From the NCBI GenBank assembly GCA_938084195.1, contig CALKDJ010000181.1, forward strand, positions 1 to 11,468: a stretch of DNA of 11,468 nucleotides, written 5' to 3'. The notes beneath the pieces are model-generated. The model was not told where the DNA came from. It saw only the letters and a program-made list of their open reading frames with translations, and ran no database searches. Positions within the stretch are counted from its first letter, which is position 1. Each line of letters starts with the position of its first letter. Of this stretch, positions 1 to 6,811 are shown one piece after another. The translations under genes and the position numbers were made by a program. The DNA is from an uncultured Methylophilaceae bacterium (GTDB taxonomy: Bacteria; Pseudomonadota; Gammaproteobacteria; Burkholderiales; Methylophilaceae).

Positions 1-108
1 GGTGTAAGTTATGGAGCACAGGTTGTGTCACAGCTTATAGAATATAATCCATTGGTTATTGTGGATAATTCATATGATTTGTTTGCATGGTTGAATAAAA
101 ATGGATAA
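1..108 (+). CDS. HAD-family hydrolase (Gph-like phosphatase), C-terminal 35 residues only
   Basis: The frame is open from base 1 to a TAA at 106-108 and gives the last 35 residues of a protein that begins left of the window. The tail contains YGAQ, then a hydrophobic strand (PLVIVDN), and ends in LFAWL. This resembles the C-terminus of HAD subfamily IA hydrolases of the phosphoglycolate-phosphatase type, in which the closing segment is a strand followed by an aspartate-containing turn and an LxxWL helix. The stop overlaps the next gene's ATG by 8 bp, so the Rieske gene is probably translationally coupled to it. In betaproteobacteria a HAD phosphatase commonly precedes a small Rieske gene and sppA, and this is the main support for the call. 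None of the catalytic HAD motifs are inside the window, so substrate and exact family cannot be judged. Confidence 0.6.
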   Translation, partial: GVSYGAQVVSQLIEYNPLVIVDNSYDLFAWLNKNG

Positions 109-439
109 AAAGATTAAAATAGCTGTCTCAAGTTTTGAAAAAGACCCCTCCACTGTTAAATTTAAATTTTTATTTAATGGTGAAAAGAGCACTGGTTTTG
201 CATTGTTATTTGACGGGGGCTATTATGTTTATAGAAATCAATGTCAACATCTTCCAGTTGAGTTAGATTGGGAGGAAAATGATTTTTTTGATGAGGATAA
301 TAAATTGATTGTTTGTGCCACGCACGGAGCTTTATATCAACCCCAATCAGGTCTTTGTGTGGCAGGTCCTTGTAATGGGGAAAGTTTAATTTCTATGCCA
401 TTTGAGGTAGTAAAAAATAATATTGTAATAACGGTTTAA
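101..439 (+). CDS. Small Rieske-type [2Fe-2S] ferredoxin-like protein
   Basis: This 112-residue soluble protein carries a complete Rieske cluster motif. C48-x-H50 in the first loop and C72-x2-H75 in the second supply the two cysteine and two histidine ligands, and a CVAGPC turn (86-91) follows, as is usual in this small family. There is no signal peptide or membrane helix, so it is unlike the Rieske subunit of the bc1 complex and closer to NirD or dioxygenase-ferredoxin-type electron carriers. The ATG overlaps the upstream HAD stop by 8 bp and has no clear Shine-Dalgarno, which fits coupling. Ten bases separate it from sppA. The HAD-Rieske-SppA order is recurrent in betaproteobacteria, but the redox partner is not known to me and nothing nearby identifies one. 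Confidence 0.88.
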   Translation: MDKKIKIAVSSFEKDPSTVKFKFLFNGEKSTGFALLFDGGYYVYRNQCQHLPVELDWEENDFFDEDNKLIVCATHGALYQPQSGLCVAGPCNGESLISMPFEVVKNNIVITV

Positions 440-449
440 TAGGATAATT

Positions 450-1406
450 ATGACTGAAAATAAAAAGCAAGATCCAGATAATAAGATTTTAGAAAATGTT
501 CTCAACACAGCCTTTATCGAGCAAAGAAGGTCACGCCGCTGGGGTATTTTTTTCAAATTAGTCACATTTGGTTATCTAATTGCGCTGTTGGTTTTGTTTA
601 TGCAAGGAAACAATCAAGTAAAAGTATCATCTGGAAATTTTACCGCTCTTATAAATTTGCAAGGTGAGATAGGCACAGACCTTCCAGTTAATGCATCTGA
701 TTTTAGAGAAAGTCTAAAGAACGCATATAGTGATCCAGGAACAAAAGGGGTAATTATTGCAGTTAATAGTCCTGGGGGAAGTCCAGTTCAATCAGGAATG
801 ATTAATGATGAAATTTATCGCTATAAAAATGAACATCCAGAAATTCCTATTTATGCCGTGATTGAGGATATATGTGCTTCTGGTGGATATTACATTGAGG
901 TAGCCACTGACCAAATCTATGTAGATAAAGCGAGTATTGTTGGCTCAATAGGGGTGTTGATGAATGGTTTTGGATTTGAAGAGGCAATAAAAAAACTTGG
1001 AATCGAGAGGAGATTAGTTACTGCGGGAGAGAATAAAGGAATTATGGATCCATTCCTTCCGATAAACCCCAAACACAAAGAACATATTGATGAATTATTG
1101 ACTGACGTTCACCAGCAGTTTATTGATGTCGTGAGATTGGGAAGGGGAGATCGACTCGCAGATAATAAAGATATTTTCTCAGGCCTATTTTGGACTGGGG
1201 AGAAGGCAATACAACTCGGACTTGCAGACAAATTAGGCAATATCCAATCTGTAGCAAAAGATGAAATTGGCTTTGAGGAGATAGTTGATTTTACAAACTA
1301 TGAGACTTTTGCAGATCGCTTTGCTAAGCAGCTTGGGGCAGGGATAGGGACAACATTTAGTAACTTTTTGTATAAAAAAATATATAATAATATTGAATTA
1401 AATTAA
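450..1406 (+). CDS. sppA: Signal peptide peptidase SppA, short S49-family form
   Basis: This 318-residue inner-membrane serine protease would degrade signal-peptide remnants after protein export. A basic N-terminus is followed by one transmembrane helix (about 34-51), so the catalytic domain faces the periplasm. The peptidase signature is clear: NSPGGSP (106-112), the nucleophile S144 in ASGGYY, VGSIGV (164-169), and the general base K196 in AGENK, 52 residues after the serine as in Bacillus SppA (S147/K199). The length matches the short single-domain form and not the roughly 600-residue duplicated E. coli enzyme. The start is supported by AGGA at 441-444, five bases before the ATG. The gene closes the HAD-Rieske-SppA run. 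It ends four bases before the convergent pgi stop, and its last codons form one arm of a probable terminator hairpin. Confidence 0.95.
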   Translation: MTENKKQDPDNKILENVLNTAFIEQRRSRRWGIFFKLVTFGYLIALLVLFMQGNNQVKVSSGNFTALINLQGEIGTDLPVNASDFRESLKNAYSDPGTKGVIIAVNSPGGSPVQSGMINDEIYRYKNEHPEIPIYAVIEDICASGGYYIEVATDQIYVDKASIVGSIGVLMNGFGFEEAIKKLGIERRLVTAGENKGIMDPFLPINPKHKEHIDELLTDVHQQFIDVVRLGRGDRLADNKDIFSGLFWTGEKAIQLGLADKLGNIQSVAKDEIGFEEIVDFTNYETFADRFAKQLGAGIGTTFSNFLYKKIYNNIELN

Positions 1407-1424
1407 TAGTTTATATATTTTTTT
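1374..1424. terminator. Probable bidirectional Rho-independent terminator shared by sppA and pgi
   Basis: A perfect 14-bp inverted repeat consists of AAAAAAATATATAA at 1374-1387 and TTATATATTTTTTT at 1411-1424. Inside it, TATT (1391-1394) can also pair with AATA (1405-1408), leaving a loop of about 10 bases. The outer ends are an A-run on the left and a T-run (1418-1425) on the right, so transcripts from either direction would end in an oligo-U tract. The stem is entirely A/T, so it is weaker than a textbook terminator. Both arms are coding: the left arm lies in the last codons of sppA and the right arm in the last codons of pgi. It sits where two convergent genes need a stop and there are only four intergenic bases. 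Confidence 0.55.
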
Positions 1425-3057
1425 TAAAGTAATTAATTAAATTATCTGTTGATGAATCGAAGTTGTCATCTTGTTGGTTTTGATCCAGAACAGGTAAAAC
1501 CAATGACGCAATTTGTTTGCCGTATTCAACTCCCCACTGATCAAAAGAATTGATATCCCAAATAATACCTTGTACAAAGACTTTGTGTTCATATATCGCA
1601 AGTAAACGACCAAGTGATTTTGGGTTCAGTTCCTTAAACAGGAATGAATTGGAAGGACGGTTACCCTCGAACGATTTGTGAGGGATTATTTCTTCAATAT
1701 TGGTCCCTTCATTATCTTTTAATTCTGCACGGACATTATCTTCAGTTTTTCCAAGCATGAGTGCTCTGGACTGAGCCACAAAATTTGAAAAAAGAATCTT
1801 ATGATGGTTTTCTCCATTGCGACCAATTTTATATTGTGACTTGATAGGCATAATAAAATCTGTGGGGATAATGTCGGTACCCTGGTGAATCAGTTGGTAA
1901 AAAGCATGTTGTCCGTTAGTACCTGCCTCACCCCAAACAATTGGACCAGTATGAAGACAAACCTTCTTCCCATCTCTTCCAATAAATTTTCCGTTACTCT
2001 CCATATCGGCTTGCTGGAGGTAAGAGGGAAGCAGTGAGAGTCCTTGATCATATGGGAGCACAGAAAGTGTATTGTAGTTATAGAAGTTTATATACCAAAT
2101 ACCAATCATTGCTAATGTAACAGGGATATTTTTTTCTAATGGTTCATTTTTAAAATGATTATCAATTTCGTGTGCCCCAAGTAATAAATCTTCAAAATTA
2201 TCCATACCAATGTAAATCGCAATAGATAGGCCAATTGAGGACCAAAGCGAATATCTTCCTCCAACCCAATCCCAAAATGTAAACATATTGCCTGCTAAAA
2301 TACCAAAAGCTTTAACGGCTGACTCGTTTGTTGATATTGCAATAAAATGATGCCTTATTGCATCTTCATTACCTAGCTCATTTATTAGCCATTCTCTAGC
2401 CGAGAAGGCGTTTGTCATGGTTTCTTGGGTAGTAAAAGTTTTGGAGGCAATAATAAATAATGTGGTTTCAGGATCACATTTTTCTAATGCTTGTGATATG
2501 TCGGAACCATCAACATTTGAAACAAAAATAGGGGTAATATCTGGATGACCATAAGATTTTAAGGCATTACATACCATGGCAGGACCAAGATCAGACCCAC
2601 CTATACCAATATTAACTATTGTTTTAAACTTTTTACCTGTGAAACCTTTCGTTTCCCCAGCTCTGAAGGCTTCAGAGAATAGACGTATCTTCTCAAGGAC
2701 AGCATTCACCTCAGGCATGACATCTTTGCCATCAACTAAAATAGGCTTATTTGATCTATTTCGCAATGCAATATGAAGAGCCGCTCGGTTCTCTGTAAAG
2801 TTAATTTTTTCACCACTAAATAAAGTGTTAACCCAATCACTAAGATGAGCTTCTTGTGCCACATCATATAGAAGGTTGAGGGTGTCTTGACTAACTATGT
2901 TTTTGGAAAAATCATACAATAAGTCATCGAACTGTAAATTAAATTTATTAAATCTGTCGGGATCGTCATTGAACAAATCACGCATATGAGAATTTGAAAA
3001 TTCATCATGATGCTTTTTAAGTTGAATCCAACTTTTAGAGTGGGTAATTGATGTCAT
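1411..3057 (-). CDS. pgi: Glucose-6-phosphate isomerase
   Basis: Pgi interconverts glucose 6-phosphate and fructose 6-phosphate in the cytoplasm, linking glycolysis/gluconeogenesis with the pentose-phosphate pathway and, if the host is a methylotroph, with the ribulose monophosphate cycle. The product is 548 residues, against 549 in E. coli. Visible signatures are GIGGSDLGP (151-159), SKTFTTQET (205-213), WVGGRYSLWS (264-273), QQADMESNGK with the catalytic E353, the catalytic H384 in NGQH, FEGNRPSN (463-470) and the C-terminal K514 in VEYGKQ. All the expected catalytic residues are present. The N-terminus (WIQLKKHHDEF) matches the proteobacterial enzyme, which supports the ATG at 3057, although no Shine-Dalgarno is obvious. 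It lies 63 bp downstream of queG on the same strand, so it could be co-transcribed or use a weak promoter in that gap. Confidence 0.98.
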   Translation of the reverse strand: MTSITHSKSWIQLKKHHDEFSNSHMRDLFNDDPDRFNKFNLQFDDLLYDFSKNIVSQDTLNLLYDVAQEAHLSDWVNTLFSGEKINFTENRAALHIALRNRSNKPILVDGKDVMPEVNAVLEKIRLFSEAFRAGETKGFTGKKFKTIVNIGIGGSDLGPAMVCNALKSYGHPDITPIFVSNVDGSDISQALEKCDPETTLFIIASKTFTTQETMTNAFSAREWLINELGNEDAIRHHFIAISTNESAVKAFGILAGNMFTFWDWVGGRYSLWSSIGLSIAIYIGMDNFEDLLLGAHEIDNHFKNEPLEKNIPVTLAMIGIWYINFYNYNTLSVLPYDQGLSLLPSYLQQADMESNGKFIGRDGKKVCLHTGPIVWGEAGTNGQHAFYQLIHQGTDIIPTDFIMPIKSQYKIGRNGENHHKILFSNFVAQSRALMLGKTEDNVRAELKDNEGTNIEEIIPHKSFEGNRPSNSFLFKELNPKSLGRLLAIYEHKVFVQGIIWDINSFDQWGVEYGKQIASLVLPVLDQNQQDDNFDSSTDNLINYFKKNI

Positions 3058-3077
3058 TGAGATCGTAAAATATTGAT

Positions 3078-3104
3078 TTTGTAGTTAATGCGTAATTGTA
3101 GCAA
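3078..3104 (-). promoter_or_regulatory. Weak candidate promoter for pgi
   Basis: In the 63-bp gap between queG and pgi the minus strand carries TTGCTA (3104-3099), matching 4 of 6 bases of a sigma70 -35 box. It is followed at 17 bases by CAAAAT, or at 15 bases by TACAAA, as a poor -10. The gap is the only sizeable non-coding space upstream of pgi. The matches are weak in AT-rich DNA and read-through from queG is equally possible. Confidence 0.2.
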
Positions 3105-3120
3105 ATAATAATAAATTTTT

Positions 3121-4176
3121 TTACTTATGTTGCTCAATGGCCCATAAAATATGTTCTTTTAGCATCGAAGATGCAGAATCTAGCCTACTTTTCAGTACTT
3201 TGATTATCTCTCCTGATTTTGGCGCATTGCCAAGTCCCACAGCAATATTTCTAAGCCATTGGTCATATCCAATTCGATAGATAGCGCTTCCTTGAAATAA
3301 CTTATCAAAATCTTTTCGCGATAACTTAAATGATTCGACTAAGGATAGCTTATCCAAATCATGCCTTACTAAAAAATCATTTTCGGATGTTATTTTTGCA
3401 TATTTATTCCATGGACAAACAAATTGACAATCATCGCAGCCATAAACACGGTTACCTATGGCTTTTCTATATTCGATGGGGATTGATTCTCTATGCTCGA
3501 TGGTCAAGTAAGAAATACACTTCCTAGCATCTAGCTTATACGGAGCAATGATTGCTGAGGTAGGACAAATATCGATACAGGCCGTGCATGAACCGCAGTG
3601 TTTTGATGTACTTGTATCAGATGGTAAAGGAAGATCCGTATATATCTCACCCAAAAAAAACCATGAGCCATGATCCTTATTAAGTAACAGTGTATGTTTT
3701 CCTCTCCAGCCTAAACCAGCTTTTTCTGCTATATCAACCTCGAGAACAGGGGCGCTATCAGTAAACAGTCTAAAATGAAATTCTTTATCTAGGTTAGATT
3801 CAATCTGAGCAACGAGTTTTTTTAATTTTGCTCGAATTACTTTATGGTAATCCCGCCCTAATGCATATCGTGATATGTATGCAATATTTTTATTTTTTAA
3901 TGCTTCCAAAGCTTTAGCCTCAAGAGGGAGATAATCAAGTCTTACTGAGATTACACTTTGTGTATTCGGAAGAAGTTTAGAGGGATCAAATTTTTGTTCT
4001 TGATGCCTATCGAGATAGCCCATATGACCATGATAGCCTGAAGAAATCCATTTCTTATAAGACAATTTATTTTTTGCAAGTTTGACATCAGAAATCCCAA
4101 CATCATTAAAACCGAAATCTTTTGCCCAAGATTTAATTTTTTTCGCTATTTCATCAAAGTTTAACTTATCATTCAT
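3121..4176 (-). CDS. queG: Epoxyqueuosine reductase QueG
   Basis: QueG carries out the last step of queuosine synthesis, reducing epoxyqueuosine to queuosine at position 34 of tRNAs with GUN anticodons. It uses cobalamin and two [4Fe-4S] clusters. The 351-residue product is slightly shorter than the E. coli enzyme. The N-terminal cobalamin-binding half contains SGYHGHMGYLDRH (46-58), with the family's catalytic aspartate probably D140 in DSAPVLE, followed by GLGWRGKHTLL (154-164). The ferredoxin-like part has CGSCTAC plus C204 (C194, C197, C200, C204), C220, and C247-x2-C250-x3-C254, all eight cluster cysteines. The C-terminal YRIGYDQWLRNIAVGLGN is the HEAT-like end typical of the family. It is transcribed divergently from tsaE with only 24 bp between the two start codons, an arrangement seen in betaproteobacteria. 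No Shine-Dalgarno is visible. Confidence 0.97.
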   Translation of the reverse strand: MNDKLNFDEIAKKIKSWAKDFGFNDVGISDVKLAKNKLSYKKWISSGYHGHMGYLDRHQEQKFDPSKLLPNTQSVISVRLDYLPLEAKALEALKNKNIAYISRYALGRDYHKVIRAKLKKLVAQIESNLDKEFHFRLFTDSAPVLEVDIAEKAGLGWRGKHTLLLNKDHGSWFFLGEIYTDLPLPSDTSTSKHCGSCTACIDICPTSAIIAPYKLDARKCISYLTIEHRESIPIEYRKAIGNRVYGCDDCQFVCPWNKYAKITSENDFLVRHDLDKLSLVESFKLSRKDFDKLFQGSAIYRIGYDQWLRNIAVGLGNAPKSGEIIKVLKSRLDSASSMLKEHILWAIEQHK

Positions 4177-4200
4177 AGAAAAAAATAATAAACTAAAACC
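4177..4200. promoter_or_regulatory. 24-bp divergent start region with overlapping -10-like elements for queG and tsaE
   Basis: Only 24 bases lie between the queG and tsaE ATGs. TATTAT on the minus strand (4190-4185, 5 of 6 to TATAAT) ends 8 bases before the queG start. TAATAA on the plus strand (4186-4191) ends 9 bases before the tsaE start. The two hexamers overlap almost completely. Neither gene has a Shine-Dalgarno, so both messages would be leaderless or nearly so if these elements are used. The -35 matches are poor on both sides (TTAACT at 4161-4166 on the plus strand, 19-base spacer), so the promoter call is tentative. Confidence 0.3.
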
Positions 4201-4662
4201 ATGACAAAAGAACTATCCTTTTTAACAAATGATGCCAATGAAACTGCTTTACTGGCTGAAAAACTTGCTAAAATAGTTAAACCCAGGGATTTAATTTTCC
4301 TTCAAGGAGATTTGGGTTCAGGAAAAACCACTTATATGAGAGGGTTTTTACGTGGGTTAAATTTTTCAGGTAAGGTGAAGAGTCCTTCATATACATTACT
4401 CGAGCAATATGAGTTAGAGCTAACAATCAACCATTTTGATTTATATCGCTTTAAGGAGCAGAGAGAGTGGGATGATGCTGGCTTTAACGAATTCATTAAT
4501 GGTAACGATGTAAATGTTATTGAGTGGCCAGAGAAGGCTGTTGACGTAATTCCAATTTCAGACCTTACAATTTTTTTTACATACCTTGATGATACGAAAA
4601 GAAAAATTGTAATTGAAGGTAATTCATCTAGAGGAAGACAATGCATAGATTTATTAAGTTAA
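4201..4662 (+). CDS. tsaE: tRNA t6A37 threonylcarbamoylation ATPase TsaE
   Basis: TsaE is the small ATPase that works with TsaB and TsaD to transfer the threonylcarbamoyl group to A37 of ANN-decoding tRNAs. The 153-residue product has the usual family length. It shows the P-loop GDLGSGKTT (36-44), the switch segment SPSYTLLEQY (61-70), HFDLYR (78-83) with the metal-binding aspartate D80, and the IEWPEKA motif (107-113). It heads the plus-strand run tsaE-amiC-miaA-transporter, and its last 22 bases overlap the amiC start. The ATG at 4201 immediately follows the short divergent gap, with no ribosome-binding site visible. The N-terminus TKELSFLTNDANET is the expected beginning, so a later start is unlikely. 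Confidence 0.95.
   Translation: MTKELSFLTNDANETALLAEKLAKIVKPRDLIFLQGDLGSGKTTYMRGFLRGLNFSGKVKSPSYTLLEQYELELTINHFDLYRFKEQREWDDAGFNEFINGNDVNVIEWPEKAVDVIPISDLTIFFTYLDDTKRKIVIEGNSSRGRQCIDLLS
4630..4637 (+). promoter_or_regulatory. Shine-Dalgarno fixing the amiC start inside tsaE
   Basis: AGAGGAAG ends three bases before the ATG at 4641, with its GAGGA core five bases upstream. It is one of the strongest ribosome-binding sites in the window. It supports a start within the tsaE coding region, giving a 22-bp overlap, and the start yields an intact signal peptide. Confidence 0.7.
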
Positions 4663-5873
4663 ACCATTTTATTTTTTATTTGTTTAGCTTGTTGAGCTTC
4701 TCAGTTTTTGCAGCACAGCAAGTTAAAGAAACAAGGGTATGGCCTTCTCCTGAATATACTAGGATAACCATTGAGTCGAGTAAAGAAATTAAAAAAACTC
4801 ATATGATGTTAGAAAATCCTGATCGCATTGTTGTAGATCTTAAAGAGGTTATTATTAACGATGCACTAAAAAAATTATCACAAAGTGTTCAAGAGCGCGA
4901 TCCTTCCATTAAAGGAATTAGAACTGCTCAATTCAAACCCTATGTTTCTAGGGTTGTGATTGATCTGAAAGCCATGGCAAGCGTTAAGGTTTTTAACCTT
5001 AAACCTTTTGGTTCATATGGCCACAGGCTTGTGATAGATGTGTACCCAAGTAATTTTGACCCACTTGCTAATTTATTAAAACAATTGGAAGAGAAAGATA
5101 GTAAACCCAAAGATAAGGTGACTGAAAAGAAGATCGCTAAACCAATCATCCCTAAAAAAGAACCAATTATCATTGCAATTGACGCAGGTCATGGGGGTGA
5201 GGATCCAGGGGCTATCGGTTCAAGGGGTACATACGAAAAACATTTAACATTAAAAATTTCTAAGAAACTGAAAGCTATTATCGATAAAGATAAGGATATG
5301 AAAGCCGTATTGATAAGAACAAATGATTATTATGTTTCCTTAGGAAAGAGAGTATCCAAAGCAAGAGCTGCGAAGGCAGATTTATTTGTATCTATCCACG
5401 CTGATGCTTTTAGAAAAAAAACTGTAAGAGGTTCCTCGGTATTTGCTCTATCAGAAAAGGGTGCGTCTAGTGCATTCGCAAAATTCATGGCAAATAAAGC
5501 GAATGAATCAGATTTAATAGGTGGGGTAAGCATTGAGAATAAGCAACCAGCTTTAGCTCGAACATTATTAGATTTATCGCAATCTGCTACTATCAATGAT
5601 AGTTTAAAATTTGGTAATCATGTTTTAAAAGAAATTAAGAAAGTTAATAAACTTCACAAGAAATATGTCGAGCAGGCAGGTTTTGCAGTCTTAAAAGCCC
5701 CAGACATTCCATCAATTCTCATTGAGACTGCTTTTATCAGTAATCCAGCCGAAGAAAAAAAATTATTGTCTGCTGGCTATCAAAATAAAATGGCTAGGAG
5801 TATTTATCTTGGAATTAAAGGTTATTTAAAAACAAAACCATCTATAGCATTTTATTTGAATAATGACCTTTAA
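4641..5873 (+). CDS. amiC: N-acetylmuramoyl-L-alanine amidase, AMIN + Amidase_3 (AmiC-type)
   Basis: This periplasmic zinc amidase cuts the bond between N-acetylmuramic acid and the L-alanine of the peptide stem, chiefly to split the septum during cell division. The 410-residue protein starts with a signal peptide (hydrophobic 10-23, likely cleavage near A24/A25), followed by an AMIN septal-targeting domain (about 26-135), a lysine-rich linker (about 148-175) and the catalytic domain (176-395). The zinc ligands and catalytic residues are visible: H184 in DAGHGG, E199 in GTYEKH, H253 in SIHADA and E362 in LIETAF. No twin-arginine motif is seen, so export is probably by Sec. No LysM domain follows. 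The roughly 50-residue segment about 285-345 is the position of the autoinhibitory helix in this family. The stop overlaps the miaA start (TAATG). In many proteobacteria mutL would come next, and here it does not. Confidence 0.95.
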   Translation: MHRFIKLNHFIFYLFSLLSFSVFAAQQVKETRVWPSPEYTRITIESSKEIKKTHMMLENPDRIVVDLKEVIINDALKKLSQSVQERDPSIKGIRTAQFKPYVSRVVIDLKAMASVKVFNLKPFGSYGHRLVIDVYPSNFDPLANLLKQLEEKDSKPKDKVTEKKIAKPIIPKKEPIIIAIDAGHGGEDPGAIGSRGTYEKHLTLKISKKLKAIIDKDKDMKAVLIRTNDYYVSLGKRVSKARAAKADLFVSIHADAFRKKTVRGSSVFALSEKGASSAFAKFMANKANESDLIGGVSIENKQPALARTLLDLSQSATINDSLKFGNHVLKEIKKVNKLHKKYVEQAGFAVLKAPDIPSILIETAFISNPAEEKKLLSAGYQNKMARSIYLGIKGYLKTKPSIAFYLNNDL

Positions 5874-6811
5874 TGAGTTCTAATCCAAAAATCTTTTTAC
5901 TAGGACCAACTGCGTCAGGGAAAACTGAGCTAACCAAGTTTTGTTATGATAACTTTCAGTTAGAACTGGTTAATGTGGATTCAGCACAAATATATAAAGG
6001 TTTAAATATTGGATCAGCTAAACCTTCTACAATGGATCTTAAAAAATACCCGCATCATCTTATTGATATTGTTGAGCCAGATACCTCATATTCAGTGTCA
6101 CATTTTAGGAAGGATGTAGATAGTATTTATAAAAATGCAGAAGTTATGAATCGTACCCCTTTTTTAACTGGGGGCACGATGATGTACTTCCATTCATTGG
6201 AGTTTCCATTGGATGATATTCCACCAACAACTCCCAAAATTCGATTAAAGGTAGAAAAGGAATTATTACAGTTTGGCCTACCTTCTATGTATGAAAAATT
6301 GGTTAAATTTGATTCTATTGCCGCTAAAAGTATTCATGCAACAGATAAACAAAGAATTTTAAGGGCAATTGAGGTGTTCTATGAATCGGGTAAGCCAATA
6401 TCTTCTTATTACCAAAAGAATAAAGACAATGAATTGCCTCAATATCCTTTACTAAAGTTGGGCCTATACCCCGAGGATAGATCAACTCTTCATGATGCTA
6501 TTGAAGAAAGAGTAGAAAAGATGTTAAGGGATGGTTTAGTCGACGAGGTGAAGGGTATTTTGAAACGGTATCCTAATCTAAGTGAGAGCTTTTCTTCATT
6601 GAGGTCGGTGGGCTATAAACAGACATATTTATATCTTAAGGGAGCATTATCCTACGAAGAATTGAAAGATAAAATTATTTTTTCAACAAGGCAGCTAGCA
6701 AAAAGGCAATTGACCTGGATGCGTAAAATGAAGAATATTGAATTTTTTAATCCTTATGATAAAAAGTTAACATCGAAAATTAAAGAAAGGATTAAAAAAT
6801 TTCTAGATTAA
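5873..6811 (+). CDS. miaA: tRNA dimethylallyltransferase MiaA
   Basis: MiaA transfers dimethylallyl from DMAPP to N6 of A37 in tRNAs that read UNN codons, forming i6A. At 312 residues it is close to the E. coli protein (316). It shows the P-loop GPTASGKT (11-18), the catalytic aspartate D36 in NVDSAQIYKGLNIGSAKP, PHHLIDI (60-66), GGTMMYF (100-106), DKQRILRAIEV (158-168), SLRSVGYKQ (242-250) and the C-terminal TRQLAKRQLTW (272-282). The ATG overlaps the amiC stop by one base (TAATG) with no separate Shine-Dalgarno, so it is probably translated by re-initiation. Its own stop is followed in the same manner by the probable ATA start of the transporter. No hfq follows, as is common outside gammaproteobacteria. 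Confidence 0.97.
   Translation: MSSNPKIFLLGPTASGKTELTKFCYDNFQLELVNVDSAQIYKGLNIGSAKPSTMDLKKYPHHLIDIVEPDTSYSVSHFRKDVDSIYKNAEVMNRTPFLTGGTMMYFHSLEFPLDDIPPTTPKIRLKVEKELLQFGLPSMYEKLVKFDSIAAKSIHATDKQRILRAIEVFYESGKPISSYYQKNKDNELPQYPLLKLGLYPEDRSTLHDAIEERVEKMLRDGLVDEVKGILKRYPNLSESFSSLRSVGYKQTYLYLKGALSYEELKDKIIFSTRQLAKRQLTWMRKMKNIEFFNPYDKKLTSKIKERIKKFLD

Noticed and set aside
2576..2776. 66-residue plus-strand open frame inside pgi, and a similar 65-residue one at 3330-3527 inside queG
   Set aside because: Antisense to conserved catalytic segments of Pgi and QueG, with no own start signal or family resemblance.
3099..3136. Imperfect hairpin at the queG 3' end (AGCAA...TTGCT arms on the minus strand)
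   Set aside because: Stem is interrupted and no T-run follows, so a Rho-independent terminator is not supported; read-through into pgi is as likely.
4332..4646. 104-residue open frame on the minus strand inside tsaE
   Set aside because: Antisense to a gene with all TsaE motifs; no recognisable domain, no start signals.
4940..5596. Open frames of 77 and 88 residues on the minus strand inside amiC
   Set aside because: Shadow frames of a well-supported amidase; hydrophobic look follows from the reverse of lysine/aspartate-rich codons.
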